Assembly (NCBI RefSeq): GCF_000004195.4
Contig: NC_030683.2
Location: 2,997,133-3,061,132, forward strand
Direction: 5' to 3'
DNA: 64,000 nucleotides
DNA from: Xenopus tropicalis
Taxonomy: Eukaryota > Chordata > Amphibia > Anura > Pipidae
Position numbers and translations under genes: made by a program. A model generated the notes under the pieces. That model was given only the letters and a program-made list of their open reading frames with translations, was not told where the DNA came from and did not search any database. Of the stretch, positions 11,701 through 26,700 are shown piece after piece (position 1 is the first letter of the stretch; each line of letters begins with the position of its first letter).

Positions 11701-14700
11701 CCAGAATCCCTTGCCAGATACAGTGTAGGAAAGTCTATTGGTCACTGAGAGAGCAGAGGAAGTTTCCAGCCTGACTCTATGGGCCCCGTAGAACAATGCT
11801 CAAAGGCAGAGATTAGACCGTGCCGCCATCTTCTTTTCCTTTCCCAGAATCCCTTGCCAGATACAGTGTAGGAAAGTCTATTGGTCGCTGAGAGAGCAGA
11901 GGAAGTTTCCAGCCAGACTCTATGGGCCCCGTAGAACAATGCTCAAAGGCAGAGATTGGTCCGCGCCGCCATCTTCTTTTCCTTTCCCAGAATCCCTTGC
12001 CAGATACACAGATATACAGCCTGACTCTATGGGCCCCGTAGAACAATGCTCAAAGGCAGAGATTGGACCGTGCCGCCATCTTCTTTTCCTTTCCCAGAAT
12101 CCCTTGCCAGATACACAGATATACAGCCTGACTCTATGGGCCCCGTAGAACAATGCTCAAAGGCAGAGATTGGACCGTGCCGCCATCTTCTTTTCCTTTC
12201 CCAGAATCCCTTGCCAGATACACAGATATACAGCCTGACTCTATGGGCCCCGTAGAACAATGCTCAAAGGCAGAGATTGGACCGTGCCGCCATCTTCTTT
12301 TCCTTTCCCAGAATCCCTTGCCAGATACACAGATATACAGCCTGACTCTATGGGCCCCGTAGAACAATGCTAGGAGCAGGTTTATGGGCCCATAGTGTAA
12401 TGAGAGCAGGAATGCAGCCGGACCTACAGGCCAGACACAATAAAAAGTTACATAATGTCGCCCATTAGCCCTGCCGCCCTGTGGGATGTGCCGCTTGTTC
12501 CGGAATGTTCCAATCCATTCCGACGACTTCTATTTATATTTCATTGCAGAGATTTGAGAGTTGGTTATTTGGGGAATATTCGTCCACGTGGGTCTGTTTC
12601 TGCCTCTACTCCCTCCCGTAGCTGCCCCCTGTCCCCTTCCATCACCTGTCAGTGAGCTTTCCCAGAATTTATCTGTCAGCACCTCTGCCCCCTGTGCTAT
12701 TGTAATGATTTCTTCTATTGCTTCTGCTCAAGCAGCTCTGAAACATTCTGTCACAGTGGCACAGATCCTATCTGATCCCCCCCATTGTAAGCAGCAGTCC
12801 TGCCCTGCTTTATGGCTGAGATTCTAGCTATCTGTATAACAGAGCATTCTGTCACAGTGGCACAGATCCTATCTGATCCCCCCATTGTAAGCAGCAGTCC
12901 TGCCCTGCTTTATGGCTGAGATTCTAGCTATCTGTATAACAGAGCATTCTGTCACAGTGGCACAGATCCTATCTGATCCCCCCCCCATTGTAAGCAGCAG
13001 TCCTGCCCTGCTTTATGGCTGAGATTCTAGCTATCTGTATAACAGAGCATTCTGTCACAGTGGCACAGATCCTATCTGATCCCCCCCCATTGTAAGCAGC
13101 AGTCCTGCCCTGCTTTATGGCTGAGATTCTAGCTATCTGTATAACAGAGCATTCTGTCACAGTGGCACAGATCCTATCTGATCCCCCCCATTGTAAGCAG
13201 CAGTCCTGCCCTGCTTTATGGCTGAGATTCTAGCTATCTGTATAACAGAGCATTCTGTCACAGTGGCACAGATCCTATCTGATCCCCCCATTGTAAGCAG
13301 CAGTCCTGCCCTGCTTTATGGCTGAGATTCTAGCTATCTGTATAACAGAGCATTCTGTCACAGTGGCACAGATCCTATCTGATCCCCCCATTGTAAGCAG
13401 CAGTCCTGCCCTGCTTTATGGCTGAGATTCTAGCTATCTGTATAACAGAACATTCTGTCACAGTGGCACAGATCCTATCTGATCCCCCCATTGTAAGCAG
13501 CAGTCCTGCCCTGCTTTATGGCTGAGATTCTAGCTATCTGTATAACAGAGCATTCTGTCAAAGTGGCACAGATCCTATCTGATCCCCCCCATTGTAAGCA
13601 GCAGTCCTGCCCTGCTTTATGGCTGAGATTCTAGCTATCTGTATAACAGAGCATTCTGTCACAGTGGCACAGATCCTATCTGATCCCCCCCCCATTGTAA
13701 GCAGCAGTCCTGCCCTGCTTTATGGCTGAGATTCTAGCTATCTGTATAACAGAGCATTCTGTCACAGTGGCACAGATCCTATCTGATCCCCCCATTGTAA
13801 GCAGCAGTCCTGCCCTGCTTTATGGCTGAGATTCTAGCTATCTGTATAACAGAGCATTCTGTCACAGTGGCACAGATCCTATCTGATCCCCCCCATTGTA
13901 AGCAGCAGTCCTGCCCTGCTTTATGGCTGAGATTCTAGCTATCTGTATAACAGAGCATTCTGTCACAGTGGCACAGACCCTATCTGATCCCCCCATTGTA
14001 AGCAGCAGTCCTGCCCTGCTTTATGGCTGAGATTCTAGCTATCTGTATAACAGAACATTCTGTCACAGTGGCAGTGATCCTATTAAATTACTACAATGTG
14101 TTTAACGGAAAGTCATTATGTTTTTATTATGTGACAGTTTTATACAAGTAAAACAGGGCATGATTTATCATCTGGTGCTAAAGTTTTCTCTGTTCTCTTG
14201 TAGATCAAATATAGAGAGGAAGGGGAGAGATTCAAGTCAGTGTTTCACTGGGATATGAAGTCCAAAGAACACCAGCAGCACAGTAAAGTGGAAAAGCTGA
14301 TCAGTCAGGTACCAAAGTCTGTAAAATATTATATATATATAAATATATATATATATATAATATTTTACACAGCCAGCCGGTTTTGGCTTGTCCTAAATAA
14401 GTAGGGTACAAGGGACCTCAATGTCTGACTGTCTCCATATTTTATGTGCAGAAAGGGTTTGAAGAATCGGAAATGTGGTACTCGGATATCAATTCGGAGA
14501 CGGTGCAGGTGGAGAAGTCCCAGAAGACAATAAGCAATGTAAGTGCATTTGGGGACTATCTGTTCTACACAGTGCGAGGGCTTTTACTCCAAAGTGTCAT
14601 CTTTGTCCCACTTGTTTTTTAATGTTCTATTGCATTTGTCCACTTTTTTCCTGCTTTTTTTTTCCTTTCTCTTCTTCTCTTTGTTTTGTTGCCTTTTATT

Positions 14701-17700
14701 TGCCCTTTGCTGTCACTTTGCCTCGTTTATATGTGTATATAGAGTCCCAGCTCCTCAATGTATCCCATTGCCCCCAGGGGCAGCAGAACTGTCACTGTTT
14801 AGCAACTTGCCCGGCTCTTAGCGTTGCCCTTACTTTCCTTCACAGAACACAGAGCAATCGGAGCAGCAGACGAGGAAAGGCAGCTTCCCTGCCACAATCA
14901 CTCCTGCGTATCAGGCAGCCAGGAAGGCCGGGAGTTTGGCAAGCAATGTAAGCGACTGAGCGAGCCGTGATGCCCAACAGGCTGGGCGAGAGAGCGCATT
15001 TGTTGAAGCAAAACAATTAGACTAAATGGCAGCCTTTCCAATAATATATCATTTAAGCAGCATTGGGTTGGTCATTATTGATATTCAGTGTGAGTTTACA
15101 AGGTGCAGCTCTAGGGGGAAAGCGTTTCCATTCCATTCAGTAAAGCCCCTGCCTTTGTCTATACTTGTGCCGTACAACAATGTGCCGGTTGTGGCTGCTT
15201 TGCTCAATAGGGCCCTTTGGGGCCCTCCATTATTTTTATCTGCCTTGTGCTTATAATTCCAGGGTTCCCTTCCCATGTTGCACCTATAGGTGCTCCTGTT
15301 GTGCCAGTTGCATCAATACAAACACCATTATTGATGCCACACTCTCTGCCATGCCCATCAATGTTGCTGCAACTTGTGCCAGATCTGCCCAGCGAGTTTT
15401 GCTCCCCTGTTGGCTAATGCAGTGCAAGAAGTCTTTTGTGCTGACACAGGGAGCTGCAATGTAAAAAAAATGTGTGACCTAATGTTATTTTGATGGAATA
15501 AAGTCCAATAAAATTAAAGATTCCATAACCCGGGATCTTGTATAATGCGCCGGACTTGTCTCCTTAACCACAGGTGGAATATAAACGGGGCCATGAAGAG
15601 CGCGTCTCCCAGTACACCTCCGTGGTGGACACCAAGGATATTTTACATGCCAAGGCAGGGGGGCAACTTGTAAGCGACGTGAGTACTGAGTCCCTTCCAA
15701 AAAATCGATGAAACAACAGAAAATTTTCAGAAATGTTACCAAACTAGCTAAAATTAGTGTCTGTTTTTTCTAGTTTCAAATAGGTGCCAAATGCATTGGG
15801 GTTCATGGGCTTTTTTCTCACATTTTTGTGTCTGATTCAGGCGAAACATTTGCTCATCCCTGTAAATTTCATTGTGCAAAATGTTATTTTTGGGTTTACA
15901 TCCCCTTTATCTGCATTTGCAGGTCAAGTACACAGAGCAGCATGAAGGGCAGAGAGGGAAGGGGAGCTTTCCAGCCATGATCACCCCAGGATACCAGATG
16001 GCAAAGAGGGCAAATGAACTGGCAAGTGATGTAAGTAGCCACCTTGTGTCCGGCTCGGCCACTGCTTGTCTCCATTATGTTCTGTGCCCTCGTGGGGCTG
16101 GAAAGATCAGTACCAGCAAGAAAGATTGGAAAGAAAGATTTCCGTCTTTATTAGCGTCCAAATGGCTAATAATCAGAATTTGACAATTCGCCGAGTTCAT
16201 ATAGAAGCCAATAACAAAACTTTAGAGATTTCTCTGGGTTTTGTCCCAAAACGCAATTTTTCAAATTGTTGCCATGGGATTTTCGTGGCAACAATTCCCA
16301 AAAGGTTGAGTTTTTTATGACTTTTCTTGCAGTGACTTTTTCTTTCAGTAAATATTAGACATGGGGTGGGCAAACTACGTCCCGCGGGCCACATCCGTCC
16401 CCTTGGTCTGTTTAATCCGGGCCGCCGACTCCGTAAGTCTCATCACGCGAGACTTGGCGTCTGGGGACTGATGAGCGGAAACGGCGTAACACCGGCCCGG
16501 CCCGTCAGTAAGTCAATGTGGCCCCTGAGCCAAAAAGTTTGCCCACCCCTTTATTAGACATTCGGGAAAACAAATTTAGTTGAATTTGAAAATAAAATAA
16601 TTTGAGAAACGAGTTTTAGTAAACCTGCCCCATAATTTATTTGTATGTGAGTTGCAGTTATTCGTTTGTGTTTCTTTAACCTAAATAGTGATGAGCGAAT
16701 CTGTTCCGTTTCGCTTCGCCGAAAAATTCACGAATCTTTCAAAAGATCCGCAAAACGGCGAAAATGTTGTGCGGCAAAAAAAATTGTCGCCCGCGGCTAT
16801 TAATTTGTTGTCCGCGGCTATTATTTTGTCGTGCGGCTATTATTTCGTCGCCCGCGGCTATTATTTCGACGCCAGGCTATTATTTTGTCGCCCGCGACTA
16901 TTATTTTGTCGTGCGGCTATTATTTCGACGCCCATGGCTATTATTTCGACGCCAGGCTATTATTTCGTTGCCCGCGGCTATGATTTCGTTGCGCGGCTAT
17001 TATTTCGTCGCGTGGCTATTATTTCGTCGCCCGTGGCTATGATTTCGTCGCCCGGGGCTATTATTTCGTCGCGTGGCTATTATTTCATCGCACGGCTATT
17101 CTTTTGACGCCCGCGACTATTCTTTTTTGATGCCGCCGACAATTTTTGGACGTGCGGCTAATTTTTCCACTGTGTTTTGTGAAACAATCCGCCAATGGCG
17201 GGAATTTGCCGCGAAACATTTCGCCCATCACTAAACGTAAATGGTCAGTAGAGTCAGTGACCCTAGCAACCTGTCAGCAGATACATTTTTATTGCAATGA
17301 ATATGTTGTCACCATTTATCTTTCTGCTTAGAATCCTATTCACCCATGGCTGGCAGGGGCCGTGAATGGTTGCTAGGGGGCGATGAATCCAGCAACCAAA
17401 TAACAGTCGCAATTCTAAGTTTAATTGAATCCCAGTTAACAATGAACTCGATGATTCTTCCACCTCTGTAGAAAAATAAAAGTGAATAGTTTTTCCTGCA
17501 GCAACTTTGCAGAACATCCCAGATGTTTGTGGTATGAGCCTGACTCGGAATCCAATAGACTCGGCCCCGGTGGGTCCATTCTACATATTTAATCAAAGGG
17601 TACAAAGCGGTGAGTGCTCGGTGCAGCCTCTTCCCTTAGGGTAGGCCAGCTGCCACACTGACACGATGCCGAGCATCAAAATGTCACCGCTGACAACTTC

Positions 17701-20700
17701 CCCTTGATTCCGCTGACACCCGTCAGGATTTCTGAAGGCGCCACTTTTCTCGCCCTGTAACAGCCGATGGTTTCAAAGAGCAGAAATGACTTGTCCTTTA
17801 ACCCCTCTGACCTATGTTAAAAAGGAGTCATTTGTCCGCTTTTCCCCTCCGCTCCATTTCCCCCCGGTTCCGTTCCCAGGCGGCGGCGAATGTAAAACCG
17901 ACGCATGGTATAAACTGTCAGTGTTTCTAATTACCTCTGTGCCAGATTAAATACCATCAACGCTACGAGAGAGAGATGAAGGGGAAAGCCAGCCAGACAG
18001 CCGTGACAGATGTGACTTCTGCCAAACAAAATGCAGATCAGTTGGGCCAGGTACGTGGCGGCGCCTGAGATGGGACCCATTTAGCGCAGACTTGCTGTTC
18101 CTATTATCTCTCCTAATTTCCCCCCTGATATCCCCCCTTTTACTTCACATTCATCAGAAGAAAACATCAAAGGAGCTGAAATTTCCCTTTGATACAGTCT
18201 TAGCTTTGGTGAAGATATTTAACGAGATCAAACAATCCGATAATGATACATTCTCACCTGGCAAACTGTTAATGGGGGAACTTACTGCGTCCGACCTTCG
18301 GCGAAATCCTCCATCTTCCCACTCGCTATTAATCACGCTGCAGTCAATTAGCTAAACTGTCAGAGTGTTATTTTCTAATATTCTCTTACTAATCATTCCA
18401 AGACTAAATTAATGTGCTTCTTTGTTTTGTTTGTGGCTTTGCTTTATAATGATGTGTAAATAAAGCGCTATAGTCTTGCTTACCTTGCCCAGGTTAGGGT
18501 GAAGACACATTGGGCTACTAGTAGCAGCTACTTTTTAAAGGCTACTAAACGCCAGAAAATCCCCTGCCATAGGCAATACTGAGAATTACCTCTGCTAAGG
18601 GCGAAGACACACTGAGCTACTTAGTAGCAGCTACTTTTTCATGGCTACTAAACGCCAGAAAATCCACTGCCATAGACAATACTGAGTATTGCCTCTGCTA
18701 AGGGTGAAAACACACTGAGCTACTTAGTAGCAGCTACTTTTTCACAGCTACTAAATGCCAGAAAATCCCCTGCCATAGACAATACTGAGTATTGCCTCTG
18801 CTAAGGGTGAAAACACACTGAGCTACTTAGTAACAGCTACTTTTTCACAGCTACTAAATGCCAGAAAATCCCCTGCCATAGACAATACTGAGAATTGCCT
18901 CTGCTAAAACACACGTAGAGACAATTATCAGTAAACGATCAGCATTGTCTGTTTTAGTAGCCACGACAAGTAGCTGCTACTAGTAGCTCCGTGTGTCTTC
19001 AAGGTGGCCATACAAGGGACTGATATCAGCAGTTTATCAGCCCGTGTAGGGGCAAGAATGAGGGGCTTGCCCAACCGATATCTGGCCTGAAATTGGCCAG
19101 ATCTCGATCGGGCAGGTTAAAAGATTTAGTCACATTGGCTCGTTGATGCGGTCCCCAAACCAATTGCTCCATTGTCGCCATTATAGTTCGATCGTTTGGC
19201 CCCAGGGCCAAACTATCGAATTAGCCTACATTTTCCCCGATATCGCCCACCCGTAGGTGGGGATATCGGGAGAAGATCCGCTCACTTGGCGAGTATGGGG
19301 ACCTTTACTCTTCCTTTGTCTCCCAACCCATCAGCTTCATTCTGCCGAGTTTATTTTCCATTAAACCAGAAACCGTAGTGTCCTTATTAGTGGTTAGGGA
19401 TGCTCCAAATCCACTATTTTAGGATTCTTCCGATTTAGCCCAATACCGAACTGAATCTGAAATCCTAAAGAGAACCGCAATGTGGTTAAAAGCTTCCGTG
19501 TTTATATGTAGAATCTTGGCCGAATCCCAAACCGAATCTTGAATTTGGTGCATCCGTATTAGGGGTGGTGCCCATTAAGGGTAAGAACCCAAGGAGCGGT
19601 GATAGATCTCTGCTATTGGGGGCGACAAACCGCTCCAAAAAGGCTTTCCACCGGGGGCAATAGAAGGTGCTGCTGGAAACCCTTTGCTTTGGTAATGCAA
19701 AATCACTCAAACGCAGGCAACTTCAGCGACTTCGGAAAACGAAGTTATGCAAAGGGAAACTCCTATTGCCCCCGGGGGAAAGCCTTTTTGTCACCCCCGA
19801 TAGAGATCTATCACTGGCAACACAACTGCTCCTTGGGTTCTTACCTTAAGGGTGAAGACACATTGGGCTACTAGTAGCAGCTACTGTTTCAAGGCTACTA
19901 GACTCCAGAAAATCCCCTGCCATAGACAATACTGAGAATTGCCTCTGCTAAACACACCTAGAGACAATTATAATTCTATATAATATAATATAATAAAGTA
20001 AATGATCAGCATTGTCTGTTTTAGTAGCCGTGACAAGTAGCTGCTACTAGTAGCTCTGTGTGTCTTCACCCTAAAGTTAACTATATGTTTATTATAGAAA
20101 GTCCAATTCTCAGCAACTTTTCAATTGGACTTTGCAGCTTTCAAACAGGAGTCACTGGATGAGGGGGGGGGGGGCTAACCAAACATGTCCTGTCCATAGA
20201 GAAATCAGTGTGTAAATAGTCTGGAATTTCTTTAATTAATATTTAATGGATCTGTTCCCTGTAGGATTACACCGAGGAATATGAAGAATACAGGGGGAAG
20301 GGGAGTTTTCCCGCAATGATAACGCCGGCCTTTCTCAATGCTAAAAAAGCCAATGAAATTGTCAGTGATGTGAGTAATCCCTGCCGGGATATTGTGGGGG
20401 CCTTATTGGCTTAATATAATGTAGAATGCCAGCCAATCAGCAGCTAGGTGGACCTGATAGGGAACTGTATTATATTATTCTGTGTGAAGGAAGAACTGTG
20501 ATTGGTTGCCTATATCCTACTGTGCTCCTGGGCCATAAGGGAGGGTGAGTGGATCTCATAGAATTATTAGTAAAAGCAGCATAAATGGGTCACGCCAAGC
20601 AATGGGAACAGTGGTAAGGGCGGAGCCCAAGTATTGATTGAATCTGATTGGTCAGCAACCTTCCATAATGTCGAGGCGGATAATTCTGCCACATTTTTAA

Positions 20701-23700
20701 AGATTTCCCATTTCCGGTGATATTTAATTCATCTTTTTCAGATCAAATACAAGAAGGATCTATCCAAGATGAAAGGCGCCGCTCATTATCACTCTTTGGC
20801 CTCCGAGGACAACCTGACCCTGAAACAGGCCCAAAATGTCAACAAGCTGGTCAGCGAGGTGCGGCAAATACTGGGGCCCCCAGTCTCTATTATTAACTGT
20901 ATTGGGGGGGGACTGAGTTTACTGGGTTACAATAAAGCACCAAGGCGATAAACAGCGATAATGACTTAGCTGAAAGCAGTTCTAATGTGTAGCGCTGGCT
21001 GAAAGCTCAGACTCAGGCACACTTTACTGCTGCGCTGCAAGTTGGAGTGATATCCCCCCCCCTCACCCCCAGCAGCCGATCAGCAGAACAATGGGAAGGG
21101 AGCAAGATAGCAGCTCCCAGTAGGTATCAGAATAGCACTCAATAGTAAGAAATCCAAGTCCGGCTTGGGACTCCTCCAGTTACATGGGAGTAGGAGAAAC
21201 AATAGGTTAGCTGAAAGCAGTTCTAATGTGTAGCACTGGCTGAAAGCTCAGACTCAGGCACACTTTACTGCTGCGCTGCAAGTTGGAGTGATATCCCCCC
21301 CCCTCACCCCCAGCAGCCGATCAGCAGAACAATGGGAAGGGAGCAAGATAGCAGCTCCCAGTAGGTATCAGAATAGCACTCAATAGTAAGAAATCCAAGT
21401 CCGGCTTGGGACTCCTCCAGTTACATGGGAGTAGGAGAAACAATAGGTTAGCTGAAAGCAGTTCTAATGTGTAGCGCTGGCTGAAAGCTCAGACTCAGGC
21501 ACACTTTACTGCTGCGCTGCAAGTTGGAGTGATATCCCCCCCCCTCACCCCCAGCAGCCGATCAGCAGAACAATGGGAAGGGAGCAAGATAGCAGCTCCC
21601 AGTAGGTATCAGAATAGCACTCAATAGTAAGAAATCCAAGTCCGGCTTGGGACTCCTCCAGTTACATGGGAGTAGGAGAAACAATAGGTTAGCTGAAAGC
21701 AGTTCTAATGTGTTATTTAGAGATAAACATAAATATCATGAGAAAATCCATTTTTCCATTGTACCCTGGAACAGGTGGAGTACAAGAAAGATCTGGAACA
21801 CAGCAAAGGGCACAGCATTAACTACTGTGAGACGCCCCAGTTCCGAAACGTCAGTAAAATCTCCCAATACACAAGTGATGTAAGTACGGGGCACTTCCAT
21901 GGCGCCCACTCTGCCCCCCCATAACCTGTGATATAAAAGTGAATGAAAAGGTCCCTCTGTCCCTCCCTGATAAGGAGCCAAGGCTGCTCCGCTGTGGGTT
22001 TGGATCACAGAGTTCTGTGCGGGATTTTGTTCTGGTATAAACAGCTCTGGCAATGGCCTTTCCCTTGTGGCCCCTCGGCTGCTGGGATTTGCCTTATCTC
22101 ACCTTTCCATTTCCTGATGACTAATAATCCCCCCCTTGATGTTTAAGTCCTACTAATTAAGGCCAAATAAAGTTGGGCCAATAAAGTTTGGGAAAGAAGA
22201 GAATTCCTTATGGATTGTGTTTGTTTTGGAAAGAACAAGTGAAAGTCATTTCTCTCCGACTGGGGTTTTGGAAGAACTGGGCCTTAGTGTGAGGATTTTA
22301 TATATATCTCTGTACAGGCTATGAGCAAACTTAGGGGGCTGTTCCTGCTGAATTGTGCTTAGTACAGGGGAATCCCTATGTACCATAGTTTTATGGTATC
22401 TCTCTGTACAGGCTATGGGCAAACTTAGGGGGCTGTTCCTGCTGAATTGTGCTTAGTACAGGGGAATCCCTATGTGCCATAGTTTTATGGTATCTCTCTG
22501 TACAGGCTATGAGCAAACTTAGGGGGCTGTTCCTGCTGAATTGTGCTTAGTACAGGGGAATCCCTATGTGCCATAGTTTTATGGTATCTCTCTGTACAGG
22601 CTATGAGCAAACTTAGGGGGCTGTTCCTGCTGAATTGTGCTTAGTACAGGGGAATCCCTATGTGCCATAGTTTTATGGTATCTCTCTGTACAGGCTGTTT
22701 CAATATATATGTATACAGTATATATGTATTCTTAATATTTTCACATTGTTTTTATGTCTGAAGCTGAAATACAAAGAGAAATATCAAAACCAGATGAAGG
22801 GTCATTATGAAGGTGTCGGCATGGACAAGCGAACTTTGCACGCCATGAAGGCTGGAAATCTTGCCAGCAATGTGAGTAAATGCAGATAATAAGAATTAAG
22901 TATTTATCTGACTACAAGGCTGCAGGCTGAGTTATACAGGGAACTCTGAGTATCACTCATGTATTATAAGGGATAATGTACCCCCTACTGTAAATGATAA
23001 GGATATTAGCAGTCACTGAGGGGTTCTGTGCCCCCCATATAAAGGCACAAGGCTGCAGGCTGAGTTATACAGGGAACTCTGAGTATCACTCATGTATTAT
23101 AAGGGGTAATGTACCCCCTACTGTAAATGATAAGGATATTAGCAGTCACTGAGGGGTTCTGTGCCCCCCATATAAAGGCACAAGTCTGCAGGCTGAGTTA
23201 TACAGGGAACTCTGAGTATCACTCATGTATTATAAGGGATACTGTCCCCCCTACTGTAAATGATAAGGATATTAGCAGTCACTGAGGGGTTCTGTGCCCC
23301 CCATATAAAGGCACAAGGCTGCAGGCTGAGTTATACAGGGAACTCTGAGTATCACTCATGTATTATAAGGGATACTGTCCCCCCTACTGTAAATGATAAG
23401 GATATTAGCAGTCACTGAGGGGTTCTGTGCCCCCCATATAAAGGCACAAGGCTGCAGGCTGAGTTATACAGGGAACTCTGAGTATCACTCATGTATTATA
23501 AGGGATAATGTACCCCCTACTGTAAATGATAAGGATATTAGCAGTCACTGAGGGGTTCTGTGCCCCCCATATAAAGGCACAAGGCTGCAGGCTGAGTTAT
23601 ACAGGGAACTCTGAGTATCACTCATGTATTATAAGGGATAATGTACCCCCTACTGTAAATGATAAGGATATTAGCAGTCACTGAGGGGTTCTGTGCCCCC

Positions 23701-26700
23701 CATATAAAGGCACAAGGCTGCAGGCTGAGTTATACAGGGAACTCTGAGTATCACTCATGTATTATAAGGGATAATGTACCCCCTACTGTAAATGATAAGG
23801 ATATTAGCAGTCACTGAGGGGTTCTGTGCCCCCCATATAAAGGCACAAGGCTGCAGGCTGAGTTATACAGGGAACTCTGAGTATCACTCATGTATTATAA
23901 GGGATACTGTACCCCCTACTGTAAATGATAAGGATATTAGCAGTCACTGAGGGGTTCTGTGCCCCCCATATAAAGGCACAAGGCTGCAGGCTGAGTTATA
24001 CAGGGAACTCTGAGTATCACTCATGTATTATAAGGGATACTGTACCCCCTACTGTAAATGATAAGGATATTAGCAGTCACTGAGGGGTTCTGTGCCCCCC
24101 ATATAAAGGCACAAGGCTGCAGGCTGAGTTATACAGGGAACTCTGAGTATCACTCATGTATTATAAGGGATAATGTACCCCCTACTGTAAATGATAAGGA
24201 TATTAGCAGTCACTGAGGGGTTCTGTGCCCCCCATATAAAGGCACAAGGCTGCAGGCTGAGTTATACAGGGAACTCTGAGTATCACTCATGTATTATAAG
24301 GGATACTGTACCCCCTACTGTAAATGATAAGGATATTAGCAGTCACTGAGGGGTTCTGTGCCCCCCATATAAAGGCACAAGGCTGCAGGCTGAGTTATAC
24401 AGGGAACTCTGAGTATCACTCATGTATTATAAGGGATACTGTACCCCCTACTGTAAATGATAAGGATATTAGCAGTCACTGAGGGGTTCTGTGCCCCCCA
24501 TATAAAGGCACAAGGCTGCAGGCTGAGTTATACAGGGAACTCTGAGTATCACTCATGTATTATAAGGGATACTGTACCCCCTACTGTAAATGATAAGGAT
24601 ATTAGCAGTCACTGAGGGGTTCTGTGCCCCCCATATAAAGGCACAAGGCTGCAGGCTGAGTTATACAGGGAACTCTGAGTATCACTCATGTATTATAAGG
24701 GATACTGTACCCCCTACTGTAAATGATAAGGATATTAGCAGTCACTGAGGGGTTCTGTGCCCCCCATATAAAGGCACAAGGCTGCAGGCTGAGTTATACA
24801 GGGAACTCTGAGTATCACTCATGTATTATAAGGGATACTGTACCCCCTACTGTAAATGATAAGGATATTAGCAGTCACTGAGGGGTTCTGTGCCCCCCAT
24901 ATAAAGGCACAAGGCTGCAGGCTGAGTTATACAGGGAACTCTGAGTATCACTCATGTATTATAAGGGATACTGTACCCCCTACTGTAAATGATAAGGATA
25001 TTAGCAGTCACTGAGGGGTTCTGTGCCCCCCATATAAAGGCACAAGGCTGCAGGCTGAGTTATACAGGGAACTCTGAGTATCACTCATGTATTATAAGGG
25101 ATACTGTACCCCCTACTGTAAATGATAAGGATATTAGCAGTCACTGAGGGGTTCTGTGCCCCCCATATAAAGGCACAAGGCTGCAGGCTGAGTTATACAG
25201 GGAACTCTGAGTATCACTCATGTATTATAAGGGATAATGTACCCCCTACTGTAAATGATAAGGATATTAGAAGGTTCCGGTTGTGCTTATATTACAGATC
25301 GCCTACAAATCAGACTACAAGGATGACAATGTGAATGCTGATTATAATTACCCGGCGACGCTGACACCTTCCTACGAAACCACCAAGAAACTGACTTGTC
25401 TGAAAGACGTAAGGGAAGAAGCAATGATACTGAGTGACACAGGGGCAGTTGGGGGCAACTATAAATCTCCTGCCCCGGGGGGCGCGGGTACAAACTAATA
25501 ATAGGGCTGTGTAATTACACTAATAGTAACAGTGTCTCCAGTCTGGACAATGTGCAGCTAATTAATGTAATATACAATATACATGTCTGTTTCCCCCCCC
25601 CCCCCGACTCTATAGCAGCCAATAGAATTTCAGGGTGACTTTTTATTCCACCCCATTTAAACAGATGAACCACTAAATGCAACTTCATTCCTTTGTCGTT
25701 TATTGTTTTATATTTTATTTTATTATCGTTTATTATCATTTTTTTTAATTATATATTTTATTATATTTGATTTCCTTCAGGTCAACTATCGGCAGAGCAT
25801 CGACAAGCTGAAGTACAGCTCGGTGGCCAGCACCCCCCAAATGCTCCAAGCCAAAGTCAATGCCCAGCAGCTGAGCAATGTAGGTGCCACTCGGGTCCCA
25901 CGTTGGCCCCGCCCCAGTGGCCAAACTACCCTATAGAGCAGACCCCACAGTCACGGGGGGGGGGGGGGGGTCCGGGCCACAGGGTCTGCTGTATTGTATT
26001 CCCTTGTTACAAGTCTCTTTCCCCCCCCCTCAGCTGAACTATCGCTCAGAATATGAGAAGTCCAAGACCCATTACACCCTCCCGCAGGATGTGCCGGAAC
26101 TGGTGAAAGCCAAATCCAACGCGGAGCTGTATAGTGAGGTAACGGCTTGGGCGGCTAATGGGGGCTGTAGGGCAAATCATTTGGCTTATAACTTAATCAG
26201 CCCCCGGCCAACATCTGTGTTCAACTGCCCAACTCCCGTAGCGCAATGATGTCACAGCACAATAGCCCTAACGGCAGTTTTGATGCAGAACAGAAGTTGG
26301 TACCAGGGGTTTAATGAACAGGAAGATATTGTGCATCCTTCAGGGCACAGGCACGAGTCTGCTCAGTTTGCTCCTCTCTCCCCCTCCCTTCTCCTCCTCC
26401 CCCTCCCATCTCTCCTCTCTCCCCCTTCCATCATCTCTTACGCCCCCCTCCCTGAGTGGCACGAGTCTGCTCAGTTTGCTCCTCTCTCCCCCTCCCTTCT
26501 CCTCCTCCCCTCCCATCTCTCCTCTCTCCCCCTTCCATCATCTCTTACGCCCCCCTCCCTGAGTGGCACGAGTCTGCTCAGTTTGCTCCTCTCTCCCCCT
26601 CCCTTCTCCTCCTCCCCCTCCCATCTCTCCTCTCTCCCCCTTCCATCATCTCTTACGCCCCCCTCCCTGAGTGGCACGAGTCTGCTCAGTTTGCTCCTCT

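Noticed and set aside
14475..14951. 158-codon + frame overlapping exons 5 and 6
   Set aside because: It is in a different frame from the NRAP exons and crosses intron 5. The conserved protein is in the other frame.
16688..17107. 139-codon frame after an ATG at 16688
   Set aside because: It lies in a short non-autonomous element and its 20-bp array. The peptide is a repeat of AIISSPG-like units.
22913..25271. CRISPR-like regular repeats
   Set aside because: The units are contiguous with no unique spacers, and the genome is that of a vertebrate.
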